Source of the DNA: Hymenobacter plasmatis
Lineage (GTDB): Bacteria; Bacteroidota; Bacteroidia; Cytophagales; Hymenobacteraceae
Direction of reading: 5' to 3'
NCBI RefSeq assembly: GCF_020711255.1
Contig: NZ_JAJFAW010000008.1
Coordinates: 124,001 to 188,000, forward strand
DNA: 64,000 nucleotides
Below, piece by piece: positions 1-8,655 of the stretch. The position numbers and the translations under genes are program-made. Under the pieces are notes generated by a model. That model saw only the letters and a program-made list of their open reading frames with translations. It was not told the origin of the DNA and made no database searches. How positions within the stretch are numbered: the stretch's first letter is position 1; each line of letters starts with the position of its first letter.

Positions 1-1053
1 CAGGCCGTCGGGGTCTTCTTTCTTAATGGCCCGGATGGCGGTAGGTGCCGTGAACATAACCCGGGCGCGGTGCTGCTCCACAATGCGCCAGAACGCGCCG
101 GCGTCGGGCGTGCGCACGGGTTTGCCCTCATACAGCACCGAGGTGCAGCCCCGGAGCAACGGCCCGTACACAATGTAGGAATGCCCCACCGCCCAGCCAA
201 TATCCGAGGCGGTGAACATGACTTCGCCCGGCGCCAGGTCATAAATAGCCTCCATGCTGAAGCGCAGGGCCACGGCGTGGCCGCCGTGGTCGCGCAGTAC
301 GCCCTTGGGCCGGCCGGTGGTGCCACTGGTGTAGAGGATGTAGAGCGGATGCGTGGCCGGCACCGGTAGGGCTGCAATGGGCGGGGCCTGCAGCAATTTG
401 CGGTAGTCAAGGTCGCGACCGGGCTGCAGGGTGGCAGTCACAAAATCGCGCTGGCACACCACCACGTGGGCCGGTTTGTGGGTCGCTTTCGCCACGGCCT
501 CATCCACAAGGGGCTTGTAGGGAATGATGCGGTCGAACTCCATGCCGCCCGATGCGCAGATGATGGCATGGGGCTTGGCATCGTCGATGCGCACGGCTAG
601 CTCGTGCGGGGCAAAGCCCCCGAACACTACCGAATGAACCGCCCCAATGCGTGCGCAGGCCAGCATGGCCACCACGGCCTCGGGCATGTTGGGCATGTAG
701 ATAATAACCCGGTCGCCCAGCCCCACCCCAATGGCGCGCAGCCCACCGGCAAACCGCGCGGTCATGTCCAGCAGCTCGGCGTAGGTGTAGGTGCGCAGGG
801 TGTTGGTAACAGGCGAGTCGTAAATCAGGGCCGGCTGGCTGCCCCGGCCGTGCCGCACGTGGTAGTCGAGGCAGAGAAACGAGGTGTTCAACTCGCCTCC
901 CTCAAACCAGCGATAAAAGCCCTGGGCATCCTGGGAAAGCGGCTGCGTAGGCGGCGTATCCCAGTGCAGGTGGGTGGCCTGCCTGAGCCAAAACGCGGCG
1001 GGGTCGGCCAGGCTGGCGGCATGCGTCGCGGAATAAGAACAAGCAGGTTTCAT
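1..1053 (-). CDS. prpE: Propionyl-CoA synthetase (PrpE-type), C-terminus beyond the window
   Basis: The first 351 residues of an AMP-forming acyl-CoA synthetase; the gene runs off the left edge. The family converts a short-chain acid, ATP and CoA to acyl-CoA in the cytoplasm through an acyl-adenylate. Seen: the N-terminal cap of acetyl/propionyl-CoA synthetases, the nucleotide loop YTSGTTGRPKG at residues 241-251, and SDIGWAVGHSYIVYGPL after it. ALIYDSPVT near residue 75 and LRDHGGHAVAL after the loop resemble PrpE more than Acs, so propionate is the favoured substrate; acetate cannot be excluded. The start is the ATG at 1053. A palindromic repeat (1104-1196) separates it from the response regulator gene upstream on the same strand. 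The nearby symporter-kinase and transporter genes suggest carboxylate use, which is inference. Confidence 0.85.
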   Translation of the reverse strand, partial: MKPACSYSATHAASLADPAAFWLRQATHLHWDTPPTQPLSQDAQGFYRWFEGGELNTSFLCLDYHVRHGRGSQPALIYDSPVTNTLRTYTYAELLDMTARFAGGLRAIGVGLGDRVIIYMPNMPEAVVAMLACARIGAVHSVVFGGFAPHELAVRIDDAKPHAIICASGGMEFDRIIPYKPLVDEAVAKATHKPAHVVVCQRDFVTATLQPGRDLDYRKLLQAPPIAALPVPATHPLYILYTSGTTGRPKGVLRDHGGHAVALRFSMEAIYDLAPGEVMFTASDIGWAVGHSYIVYGPLLRGCTSVLYEGKPVRTPDAGAFWRIVEQHRARVMFTAPTAIRAIKKEDPDGL

Positions 1054-1103
1054 GGCGGGTGGGAATTGGGGAGCGGGGGCAGTGGGGCCAGCGAGCATAC
1101 TAC

Positions 1104-1196
1104 GTCTGTCATGCAGAGCGTAGCGAAGCATCTTATCACGTTATAAGGATTCGTTCAGCGGGGATAAGATGCTTCGCTGCGCTCTGCATGACAGAC
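1104..1196. repeat. Dispersed palindromic element, copy 1
   Basis: A long inverted repeat with arms of about 34 bases that begin GTCTGTCATGCAGAGCG and run into AGCGAAGCATCTTATC. The arms differ at one stem position (GCGTAGC against GCGCAGC). The loop includes TTCGTTCAGCGG. It lies between the response regulator and prpE and closely matches the copy at 43828-43914. Confidence 0.85.
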
Positions 1197-1272
1197 GGAT
1201 TAAGAGGATAATAAAACAACTAAAAAGGGAAAGTTTTCATCAAGCTTAAATGACATTGATATATGCAGATAA

Positions 1273-1650
1273 TCAAACAACAATGGCAAGGAGTTCGCGC
1301 ACTTTTTCCATTAACTGACGGGTACTGAATGGTTTGGGAATATACAAATCGGCTCCCACATCATAGCCCTTCTTCACGTCGGCATCGCGGCTTTTGGCCG
1401 AGAGGAAAATGACTTTGGTACCTGCGGCGTTGGGCCGGGCGCGAAGCTGCTGGCACACCTGGTAGCCGTCCACATCTGGCATCATCACATCGAGTAGCAC
1501 GAGGTCGTAAGGCGTGTGAGCAATGGCGGCCAGGGCTTCGGTGCCGTTGCGGGCAATGCCGACCTGGTAGCCGTTTTTGCGCATCAGAAATTCAAGGGAC
1601 ATGACGATGTTGGGCTCGTCATCAACAATCAGAATGTGGGGTACTTTCAT
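1273..1650 (-). CDS. Single-domain (CheY-like) response regulator
   Basis: A 125-residue receiver domain with no output domain. The phosphorylation site is D54 in LVLLDVMMPD; the acidic pair is D10/D11 in IVDDEP, the switch serine is S84 and the conserved lysine is K106 in YIPKPFS. It lies 29 bases downstream of the symporter-sensor kinase gene on the same strand, so the kinase is its likely partner. In the CbrAB system of Pseudomonas the kinase with this architecture signals to a regulator with an AAA and DNA-binding output. Here there is none, so the signal must pass to a further protein or act by protein contact. The start ATG at 1650 gives a complete beta1 strand. Confidence 0.93.
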   Translation of the reverse strand: MKVPHILIVDDEPNIVMSLEFLMRKNGYQVGIARNGTEALAAIAHTPYDLVLLDVMMPDVDGYQVCQQLRARPNAAGTKVIFLSAKSRDADVKKGYDVGADLYIPKPFSTRQLMEKVRELLAIVV

Positions 1651-1679
1651 GGCTCATAGGAAGGGTGCGGGTAGAAGGG

Positions 1680-4487
1680 TTAGCTGACTAGTTCGGGGGT
1701 ATTTTCCAGGGGCAGTTCCACAAAAAACGTGGCGCCCTGGTTGGGCTGGCTTTCCACCCAAAGGCGGCCGTGGTGCAGCTCAACTATCTTTTTGGTGATG
1801 GCCAGGCCCAGGCCGGTGCCTTCGGGCTTGCGGGTGGTTTGGTGGCGGGCCTGGAAGAATTTTTCAAAAATGTGCTCCTGCTCAGCGGGCGCAATGCCTT
1901 TGCCATTATCGGCAATAGTGAGGGTGAGCACCTGGGAATGTGTGCCGGGGTGAGCTTCTAAGCGCGAGGCTGAGCAAGCTACGGTGAGGCAGATGCGGCC
2001 CGAGCCGTTGGGCCGGCAGGCTTTGATGGCATTGGACAGCAGGTTCACGAGCACCTGCATCAGCCGGTCGCGGTCGGCGGGCAGCTCGGGCAGGTCGGGC
2101 GGGATGGCCAGGTCGAGGGAAATGTGCTTTTCGCGCAGCAGCTGGCCCACGGTGTCCACGGCTTCTTCCAGCAGCTCGAGCACCGGCACGGGAATGCGCT
2201 CCAGCGTGGCCTGGCCCGACTCGAACTTCTCCAAATCCAGGACCAGGGAAATAAGGCGCGTCAGGCGCTCGGCCTCGCGGCTGATGGTGTGCTGAAACCG
2301 TTGCCGCTCGGGCTCCTCCAGCTCGGGGTTGTCGGCCAGGATTTCGGCCAGCGCCCGAATGCTGGTAAGCGGCGTGCGCAGCTCGTGCGTCACGGTGTAC
2401 AGGAATTCGTCCTTGCGCTGGTCCAGGGCCTGGAGCTGAACGTAGGCGGCGCGCAGCTCCTCGGTGAGGCGCTGGAGCTGGCGCGACTGCTTCTGGAGCT
2501 GGCGGTTGGCTTCGAGAAGCTGCTGGCTTTCGCGCAGAATGCCCACCACGCTGTCGTAGCTGATTTGCTCGGCCCCCGCCACCGAGGCCACCAGCATGCG
2601 CGCCGAGGCCGGCCCCAGGCTGCCAGCCAGCAGCTTCTCGGCGTAAGTGAGCAGGCGCGGGTCGGCCGAGGCAAGGTCCTGCGGCGCAGTACCGTTGGGC
2701 TGAATTCTGGCCGGCAGGGCATCAGGAAAGCGGTCGGAGAAAGCCCGCAGGGCTTGGTTGGTGCGCTTTTTCCCCAGGAAGCCCAGTAGCAGGGCCCGCA
2801 CATCGGGAAACGCGGTGCGGCCCTGCCAGCCAGCCACTTCCTCGGCCAGGCTGCGGCGAATGAACACGTCCACAAACACGTCGGCCTGCCGCAGCTCCAG
2901 CGCCGTGGGCGGCTTGGCCAACGACAGCCCAACGTACAATCCAACGTTGACCAGCCAGCTCCAGAAAAGGCCGTGCGACAAGTAGTCGAGTCCCTCCAGC
3001 CCAAACAACGCAAACGGCCGCAGCCCGGCAATGCCGCCCACGCCCTCGGTGAGAATGGATTCGGGCAGCTTACCCGGCCCCACCATGGTGGGCAGCACCA
3101 GCGTAAAAAACCACACCCCAAACCCCGCCAGCAGGCCCACGGTAGCGCCTCGCCGGGTGCCGCCCTTCCAATACAACCCGCCCAGCACGGCCGGCACAAA
3201 TTGAGCTACCGCCGCAAACGACACCAGCCCGGTATTCACCAGCGGCAGCTGCTTGCCCACCTCGGCGTAGTAGCCGTAGGCCAGCAGCAGTACGGCCACT
3301 ACGGCTAGGCGCCGGCTTTGCAGCGCCACCCGGCCCAGGTAGGCAAACCAACGCGTCTGCAAAGCCGGGCGGGCCGCCGGCACGCGCACCAGCAGAGGCA
3401 TGAGCAGGTGGTTGCTCATCATCACGCTCAGGGCAATTGTTTCGACGATAATCATGCTGCTGGCCGCCGAGAGCCCGCCCAGATAGGTGAGCAGCGCCAG
3501 CCAGGAGTGCCCGGCCGAAAGCGGCAAGGCGAGCACAAACGTGTCGGCATCGAGCCCGCTGGCCCCCAGGCGCAGCATGCCGCCAAACGCCACGGGCAGC
3601 ACAAAAAGGTTGATGACGATGAGGTAAAGCGGAAACAGCCACATGGCCTTGCGCAGGTGGTTCTCATCCACGTTCTCCACCACGGCCACCTGAAACTGAC
3701 GCGGCAGCAGCAGCACCGCCGACATGCTGAGCACCAGCAGCGTAAACCACGCCGCGCCGCTGGTGCCGCTGCCCTGCAGCGTGAACAGCTGCCGGAGGGC
3801 CGGCACCGCGGCGGCCTGGTCAAACACATCGGCGAACCCGCCGAACAGCCCAAACGTGACGAATAACCCCAGCGCCAAAAACGCCACCAGCTTGAGCAGG
3901 CTTTCCACGGCCACGGCCAGCACAATGCCTTCGTGGCGCTCGGTGGCCTCCACCGACCGCACCCCAAACAGGATGGTGAACACGGCCAGGGCTCCGGTGG
4001 TGTACAGAGCAGTGGCCGCGGCCGGACCAGCCGCGCCGGCCGGGCTGCCGGTCATGGTCACGAAGGAGGCCGCAATGGCTTTGATTTGCAGGGCGATGTA
4101 GGGCACAATGCCCAGCACGCACACCGCCGTAACCAGTGCTCCTAGTGATGCACTTTTGCCGTAGCGCGCCGAGATAAAATCGGCAATAGAAGTGAGCCGC
4201 TGCTGCCGACACACCCGAATGATTTTGCGCAGCACGAGCCACCACGCCGGCGCCAGCAAGGTGGGCCCGAGGTAAATGCTCACGAACTCGAGGCCGTGGG
4301 TGGCGGCCCGGCCCACGCTGCCGTAATACGTCCAGGCGGTGCAGTACACGGCCATGCTTAGGGCGTACACGTAGGGGTTGCTCACCAGGCTTTTGCGCGC
4401 CGCAGAGCGTCGCTCGGCCGCGTAGGCCACGCCGAAGAGCAGGGCCAGGTACCCGAAGGAGAAGGCAATGACGAGCAGCTTGGACAT
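1680..4487 (-). CDS. Sodium:solute symporter-sensor histidine kinase fusion (CbrA-like)
   Basis: A protein of about 935 residues. The N-terminal half has about a dozen hydrophobic segments of the Na+/solute symporter (SLC5/PutP) fold. A linker with a coiled coil follows, then a histidine kinase with the phosphoacceptor H near residue 701 (THELRTPL), N box LLSNAIKACRP, ADNGKGIA and the G2 box GTGLGLAITKK. This matches the CbrA family, in which a transporter-like module is joined to a kinase. The ATG at 4487 (MSKLLVIAFSFG) is preferred because it begins directly at the first membrane segment; the frame stays open to 4541. The CheY-like regulator follows 29 bases later and an 82-residue membrane protein precedes it. 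Transport of a carboxylate or amino acid with sensing is likely; the ligand is unknown. Confidence 0.9.
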   Translation of the reverse strand: MSKLLVIAFSFGYLALLFGVAYAAERRSAARKSLVSNPYVYALSMAVYCTAWTYYGSVGRAATHGLEFVSIYLGPTLLAPAWWLVLRKIIRVCRQQRLTSIADFISARYGKSASLGALVTAVCVLGIVPYIALQIKAIAASFVTMTGSPAGAAGPAAATALYTTGALAVFTILFGVRSVEATERHEGIVLAVAVESLLKLVAFLALGLFVTFGLFGGFADVFDQAAAVPALRQLFTLQGSGTSGAAWFTLLVLSMSAVLLLPRQFQVAVVENVDENHLRKAMWLFPLYLIVINLFVLPVAFGGMLRLGASGLDADTFVLALPLSAGHSWLALLTYLGGLSAASSMIIVETIALSVMMSNHLLMPLLVRVPAARPALQTRWFAYLGRVALQSRRLAVVAVLLLAYGYYAEVGKQLPLVNTGLVSFAAVAQFVPAVLGGLYWKGGTRRGATVGLLAGFGVWFFTLVLPTMVGPGKLPESILTEGVGGIAGLRPFALFGLEGLDYLSHGLFWSWLVNVGLYVGLSLAKPPTALELRQADVFVDVFIRRSLAEEVAGWQGRTAFPDVRALLLGFLGKKRTNQALRAFSDRFPDALPARIQPNGTAPQDLASADPRLLTYAEKLLAGSLGPASARMLVASVAGAEQISYDSVVGILRESQQLLEANRQLQKQSRQLQRLTEELRAAYVQLQALDQRKDEFLYTVTHELRTPLTSIRALAEILADNPELEEPERQRFQHTISREAERLTRLISLVLDLEKFESGQATLERIPVPVLELLEEAVDTVGQLLREKHISLDLAIPPDLPELPADRDRLMQVLVNLLSNAIKACRPNGSGRICLTVACSASRLEAHPGTHSQVLTLTIADNGKGIAPAEQEHIFEKFFQARHQTTRKPEGTGLGLAITKKIVELHHGRLWVESQPNQGATFFVELPLENTPELVS

Positions 4488-4554
4488 GAAGCCGATTAAA
4501 ATTAAAAAAGACCCAACAGGGCAGCTCCATTGCCCCAGCACCGCGGGATGCCGC

Positions 4555-4803
4555 TTATTCTTCGTGGCGCTTGCGCACCAGGTAGGCGGTCAGGCCCACC
4601 AATAAAAACCACATCAGTAAGACGTACAAGTACAGGACCGGCACCCCTCCTACCCGCTTGTCCTGGTCGAAGACGGCCAGCAGCGGAAAGCTAAGCATTA
4701 CCCCAAACAAAACGCTGAGGAACAGCAAGCGCTGACCCCGACGCGGTTCGGCTTGCTCGGGGGGCGTGCGGGGCGGCATGGATAATTCGGGCTTGGTGGG
4801 CAT
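4555..4803 (-). CDS. Small two-helix membrane protein upstream of the symporter-kinase
   Basis: An 82-residue protein with a Pro- and charge-rich N-terminus and two hydrophobic segments (about residues 26-43 and 53-73), separated by FDQDKRVGGVPVLYLYV, ending in RKRHEE. Several Na+/solute symporters are encoded next to small two-helix partners of this size (for example DUF4212- or DUF485-type proteins). I cannot place this one in either family. Its position directly upstream of the symporter-kinase on the same strand suggests an accessory subunit, as an inference. The start ATG at 4803 could also be the internal ATG at 4779. Confidence 0.75.
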   Translation of the reverse strand: MPTKPELSMPPRTPPEQAEPRRGQRLLFLSVLFGVMLSFPLLAVFDQDKRVGGVPVLYLYVLLMWFLLVGLTAYLVRKRHEE

Positions 4804-4848
4804 GGGCGGGCGCTGCGTATGGGATACGGTAGCCCTTCAATTTAACGG

Positions 4849-4882
4849 AAAAGCCGCCAGCCCAACGGACCAGCGGCTTTTT
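4849..4882 (-). terminator. Rho-independent terminator after the MHS transporter gene
   Basis: The hairpin arms AAAAGCCGC (4849-4857) and GCGGCTTTTT (4873-4882) read on the minus strand as a GC stem followed by a T run, 31 bases after the transporter stop codon. Confidence 0.8.
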
Positions 4883-4912
4883 AAAGGTTGGCCAAGGCCG
4901 GGAAATGGCGCT

Positions 4913-6403
4913 TTACACCACCGGAGTGGGCTGGTCGGCCATGAGTTTCACGTTGCGCACGTCTTTCATTTTAGCCGAGCCATACAGGAAGCAAATCGCG
5001 GCAATAACCACCGGGTACACCAAGCCGAAATAGATGCTGTGCTCTTTGAGAAAGCCGGAGGGCTGCGCGGCGGCATAGGCCACCATCGAGGTCGAAATCA
5101 GGGGCACGAGGCCCCCAAAGATGCCGTTGCCAATGTGGTAGGGCACCGACAGCGAGGTGTAGCGCACCTTGGTCGGGAACAGCTCCACGAGGTAAGCGGC
5201 GATGGGGCCGTACACCATGGTCACGAACAGCACCAGGCAGAACACCAGCACAATCATGGGGAACATCTGGTAGTTGTTGGCCACCATCACGGCGGGCACG
5301 ACTGCACCAGAAGCGTCTACCGTGGCGGCGGTTTTCTCCACGGCCGGGCCAGCAAACTGCGTCAGGCCGTAGAAAATGGGAATGGTGAACAGCACCCCGC
5401 ACAGCATGCCCGTCATGATGATGCGCTTGCGCCCGATGCGGTCCGATAGGCTGCCGAAGTACACGAAGAACGGCGTGGCAGCCAGCAGGGCCACGCACAG
5501 GATAATGCTGGCCGGAATCTGCTCCAACTTCAGCACCGTTTGCAGGTAGAAGTAGGCGTAGAACTGGCCGGTGTACCAGATTACCCCCTGGCCCATGGTG
5601 GCGCCAAAGAGCGCCAGCAGCACGAGGCGGCGGTTTACGGGCTCCACAAAGGAGTCGCGCAGCGGCGAGGTGCTCACGGTGCCTTCGTCCTTGGCTTTCT
5701 GAAACAGCGGCGACTCGTTCAGCTTGCGGCGAATGACGTAGGAAGCCACCAGCAGCACCGACGACAGCAGGAACGGAATGCGCCAGCCCCACTCGGCAAA
5801 CGCCGGCGCGCCCACAATCAGCTTGGTGCCCACGATGACGGCCACGCTGATGAACAGGCCCACCGTGGCCGTGGTCTGAATGAAGCTGGTATAGTAGCCG
5901 CGCCGGTTGTCGGGAGCGTGCTCGGCTACGTAGGTGGTGGCGCCGCCGTACTCGCCGCCCAGCGCCAGGCCCTGCACCACGCGCAGCAGGAAGATGATAA
6001 TGGGCGCCGCCACGCCAATGGTGGCATAGTTGGGCACCAGGCCAATGGCAAACGTGGAGCCGCCCATGAGCAGCAGCGTGAGCAGGAAGGTGTACTTCCG
6101 GCCCACCATGTCACCAATGCGGCCAAACACCACGGCGCCAAACGGCCGCACGACAAAGCCCACCGCAAAGGCAGCCAGCGTGCTCAGGAGCGCCGCCAGC
6201 GGGTTGGTCTTCGGGAAAAACTGCGTGGCGATGATGGTGGCCAGCGAGCCGAAAATGTAGAAGTCGTACCACTCGATGACCGTGCCCACCGACGAGGCCT
6301 TAATCACCTGCCAGATTTTGCTGGTGGGGGTGGCGTTGTTGTCGTGCGCAATGGCGGGGCCGGAGGCGGCCGCGCCATAGGGTTGGGTCAGGCTCTGTTC
6401 CAT
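4913..6403 (-). CDS. MFS transporter of the metabolite:H+ symporter (MHS) family
   Basis: An inner-membrane transporter of about 496 residues with 12 predicted helices. GTVIEWYDFYIFG in the first helix is the hallmark of the MHS branch (ProP, KgtP and ShiA relatives), which carry carboxylates, osmolytes or shikimate with protons. The MFS loop motifs GRIGDMVGRK (helix 2-3) and SDRIGRKR (helix 8-9) are present. An insertion rich in Ala and Val lies between helices 9 and 10. The ATG at 6403 is preferred over an upstream TTG at 6421. It follows the porin gene with a gap of 52 bases, so the two probably form one transcript: an outer-membrane channel with an inner-membrane carrier. The substrate is not evident; a carboxylate fits the neighbours. 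Confidence 0.92.
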   Translation of the reverse strand: MEQSLTQPYGAAASGPAIAHDNNATPTSKIWQVIKASSVGTVIEWYDFYIFGSLATIIATQFFPKTNPLAALLSTLAAFAVGFVVRPFGAVVFGRIGDMVGRKYTFLLTLLLMGGSTFAIGLVPNYATIGVAAPIIIFLLRVVQGLALGGEYGGATTYVAEHAPDNRRGYYTSFIQTTATVGLFISVAVIVGTKLIVGAPAFAEWGWRIPFLLSSVLLVASYVIRRKLNESPLFQKAKDEGTVSTSPLRDSFVEPVNRRLVLLALFGATMGQGVIWYTGQFYAYFYLQTVLKLEQIPASIILCVALLAATPFFVYFGSLSDRIGRKRIIMTGMLCGVLFTIPIFYGLTQFAGPAVEKTAATVDASGAVVPAVMVANNYQMFPMIVLVFCLVLFVTMVYGPIAAYLVELFPTKVRYTSLSVPYHIGNGIFGGLVPLISTSMVAYAAAQPSGFLKEHSIYFGLVYPVVIAAICFLYGSAKMKDVRNVKLMADQPTPVV

Positions 6404-6455
6404 GTTGGTTTGTTTTTGCAAAAAGATGAGAGGGTTAAAGAAACTGGCGGGCGGC

Positions 6456-7997
6456 CTACAGGAAGACCTGCGTCTGCAGCGTGATTTCGGGGCGGTATTT
6501 CACGTCGTTCACGTTGGTGAAATCGGGGCGGGCGCGGTAGTTGAGCGTCACTTTGGCGTTGTGCCCATCGAGCAGCAGGTTCACGCCGGCATCGTAGATG
6601 TTCACGCCCTTGGTGTCGCCGTTGGTTTGGCGCAGGCCCTCGTAGTTACTATGCATATACGCCACGTAAGGCTGCAGGCGCGCCTTGGGGCCCAGGGTGT
6701 TTTTGGGCATCAGGTAGCCGGCCTGAATGTATTCTGAGCTACCGGTACCGGACTGCGGCACGGCATTTCCGCGGGTGGCGCTGGTGCCATAGCCGGGATT
6801 TTCAGGCCCTAAAAAGCGCACGTAATTAGGTCCCAAGTTGAAGTTGTAATACACGCCGTAGAGCGTGATGGCCGTGCGCGAGGTGGTATCCAGGGGCACA
6901 TCGTAGAAGGCATCCACGCCAAACAGCTTCATATCGTGCTTGGTGGTGGCAACGGTGCCAAACGGGTCGGCCGATACGGCCGGCGTCACGGTCACGGTGC
7001 TCCCAGTCGACCGGGAGTACATGGCATCCTTGTTATAAAGAAAGCCGGCGCCTACGCTAAAGACCCGCTTGGTGCCCAGGTAAGTGCCCTGGGTGTACGG
7101 CAGCAGGTTGGCCTCAGGCTCCAGAAAATTATAGCTGAAATACCCCTGGTACACGTGGTTGGCGTTTTGGGGATTGTAGTTGGCAATGCCCGTCCCGGTG
7201 TTCGAGCTGCCCACTGTAGTGCCCAGGCTCAGCGGCGTGCTGGTCTGGTTGGTCAGGAAGGCATCATTCATCGATACCCGGTAATCGAACTTGCCGACGC
7301 GACCCTTGGCGTAGATGCCAAGCCACCGCGCAAACTGGTCGGTGAGCTCAATGGTGGGGAAGTTGGTCAGCGGCAAGTCCACCGCCATGATGCTCGTGGT
7401 GCTGGCGCTGGTCATGCGCGAAATGCCGTTGTAGTAGTGAATGCCCGCGCCCAGGTTCAGGTACTTGTTCACCCGGTATTCGGTCACGGCTTCGTGAATG
7501 AACAGCTGGGGCTTTTTGCCATCGGTGGTGGGCGCCACGCCCCCGCTCACCGCGTTTTGGTTGTTGATGCCAAAGTGGGTGTAGACGAGGAACCGCGGGT
7601 TGAGCTGGGCTAAAATCACCATGCGCGAGCGGCGGATACCGAAATCTATCTGGCTGGCCTTGGGCGCACTGGGGGCGCGCAGGGTGCCGGTATTGTTCTC
7701 GGTGTAGCGCGCGTACACCTGCGTCCAAATCATAAAGCGCAGGTATTTGGAGCCATCGGGCGAGAGATTCACCTTCATGCCCGGCCCGTAGGCCGCCGGT
7801 TTTGCCGGGGCTGCCGGGCCCTGGGCCATGGCTGGCGCCTGGGCCGGCGACGCGGGAGAGGACACCGGCGGGGCGGGCGCCGGCTCGGCAGGCGGCGGGG
7901 GCGTGCCGGTGGTGGGCGGAATTACTTGCCCGAAGGCCGTACCGGCACCTGCCAGCAGCAAGCTGCTCAGGGCTAATGCGTAGCGATTTAGTCGCAT
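6456..7997 (-). CDS. Outer-membrane porin-like beta-barrel protein
   Basis: A protein of 513 residues. An N-terminal signal peptide (MRLNRYALALSSLLLAG..AFG) leads into a Pro/Ala-rich stretch (about residues 25-70), then many alternating aromatic and polar strands typical of a 16-18-strand barrel. The chain ends TLQTQVFL, with the hydrophobic/aromatic last strand expected for outer-membrane insertion. FGIRRSRMVILAQLNPRF recalls phosphate-selective porin (O/P-like) proteins of Bacteroidota, but I cannot assign a substrate. The ATG at 7997 is chosen because it starts the signal peptide. It is the first gene of the porin-transporter pair. Confidence 0.8.
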   Translation of the reverse strand: MRLNRYALALSSLLLAGAGTAFGQVIPPTTGTPPPPAEPAPAPPVSSPASPAQAPAMAQGPAAPAKPAAYGPGMKVNLSPDGSKYLRFMIWTQVYARYTENNTGTLRAPSAPKASQIDFGIRRSRMVILAQLNPRFLVYTHFGINNQNAVSGGVAPTTDGKKPQLFIHEAVTEYRVNKYLNLGAGIHYYNGISRMTSASTTSIMAVDLPLTNFPTIELTDQFARWLGIYAKGRVGKFDYRVSMNDAFLTNQTSTPLSLGTTVGSSNTGTGIANYNPQNANHVYQGYFSYNFLEPEANLLPYTQGTYLGTKRVFSVGAGFLYNKDAMYSRSTGSTVTVTPAVSADPFGTVATTKHDMKLFGVDAFYDVPLDTTSRTAITLYGVYYNFNLGPNYVRFLGPENPGYGTSATRGNAVPQSGTGSSEYIQAGYLMPKNTLGPKARLQPYVAYMHSNYEGLRQTNGDTKGVNIYDAGVNLLLDGHNAKVTLNYRARPDFTNVNDVKYRPEITLQTQVFL

Positions 7998-8136
7998 AGT
8001 AAGGTGAAGTATGGTGGGAGGAATGCGTGAACCGTATGCCGCCAGGCAGCATTCAGCCCGGCTAAGTAGCACCCGCCTTCTTCCATTAACTACACCCCCG
8101 CAGTCGTTTTGCTAACTGCTATAGCTGCGCCCCGCC

Positions 8137-8559
8137 CTACCCGGCCCGAAACCGCTCCCAGCGAATCACCATGAACTTGTCGCCCAGTTCGGTTATCATC
8201 ATGCCGGCCCCTTTCACATTGCCAGGCACTTGGAAAAAGGCCGCCAGTTCGGCCTGGTTCAGGATTTTGTAGGTGGGATGATAATCGGTTTGGCGCGGGG
8301 CCCGCACGCCGTACTTCTTCACCCAGTTCATCACGCTCACGTGGCTCACGCCCAGCAACCGCTCAATTTCGCGGTAGCTCACGCCCTCAATGTAGAGCTG
8401 CAGGGCCTTTACCACATAGTACGGGTTCACCTCGCGGCCCACTTTGGCCACCGTGTAGTGGTAGCCGCAGTCGGCGCACTTAAACCGCTGCCGCTCGTTC
8501 ACCACGCCACTTTTTGTGGCTTTCGTCGACTCGCATTTGGGGCAGGCGGGAGCATTCAC
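8137..8559 (-). CDS. IS1-type zinc-ribbon/HTH protein, probably a domesticated transposase fragment
   Basis: A 140-residue protein. Residues 5-40 form a zinc ribbon with CPKC and CADC pairs. Residues about 50-90 form a helix-turn-helix (GVSYREIERLLGVSHVSVMNW). Both resemble InsA and the N-terminus of IS1-like transposases. There is no DDE catalytic domain. Instead a short C-terminal part (DKFMVIRWERF) follows that I do not recognise. The start codon is GTG. No terminal inverted repeats or second reading frame are evident nearby, so it is not a live insertion sequence. Two promoter-like TATATTTG elements lie upstream. A DNA-binding regulator derived from a transposase is the most likely role. 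Confidence 0.75.
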   Translation of the reverse strand: MNAPACPKCESTKATKSGVVNERQRFKCADCGYHYTVAKVGREVNPYYVVKALQLYIEGVSYREIERLLGVSHVSVMNWVKKYGVRAPRQTDYHPTYKILNQAELAAFFQVPGNVKGAGMMITELGDKFMVIRWERFRAG

Positions 8560-8605
8560 GGCACAGACGAATTAGGATGAAACGGCGAAAGCTATAGGTA
8601 TTGAG

Positions 8606-8632
8606 CAAATATATACCTTTTTAGCAAATATA
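8606..8632 (-). promoter_or_regulatory. Two tandem TATATTTG elements upstream of the zinc-ribbon/HTH gene
   Basis: Read on the minus strand, TATATTTG occurs at 8625-8632 and again at 8606-8613, 19 bases apart. Either copy fits the Bacteroidota -7 consensus TAnnTTTG. The upstream copy also places a TTTG near the -33 position of the downstream one. Confidence 0.6.
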
Positions 8633-8655
8633 CAAGACCTCGTAACTAATTGGCA

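Noticed and set aside
604..1146. Plus-strand open frame at the left edge
   Set aside because: It is opposite the propionyl-CoA synthetase gene and is His/Pro/Gly-rich as expected of a GC-rich shadow.
8137..8640. A complete insertion sequence around the zinc-ribbon/HTH gene
   Set aside because: No catalytic frame, terminal inverted repeats or target duplication are visible.
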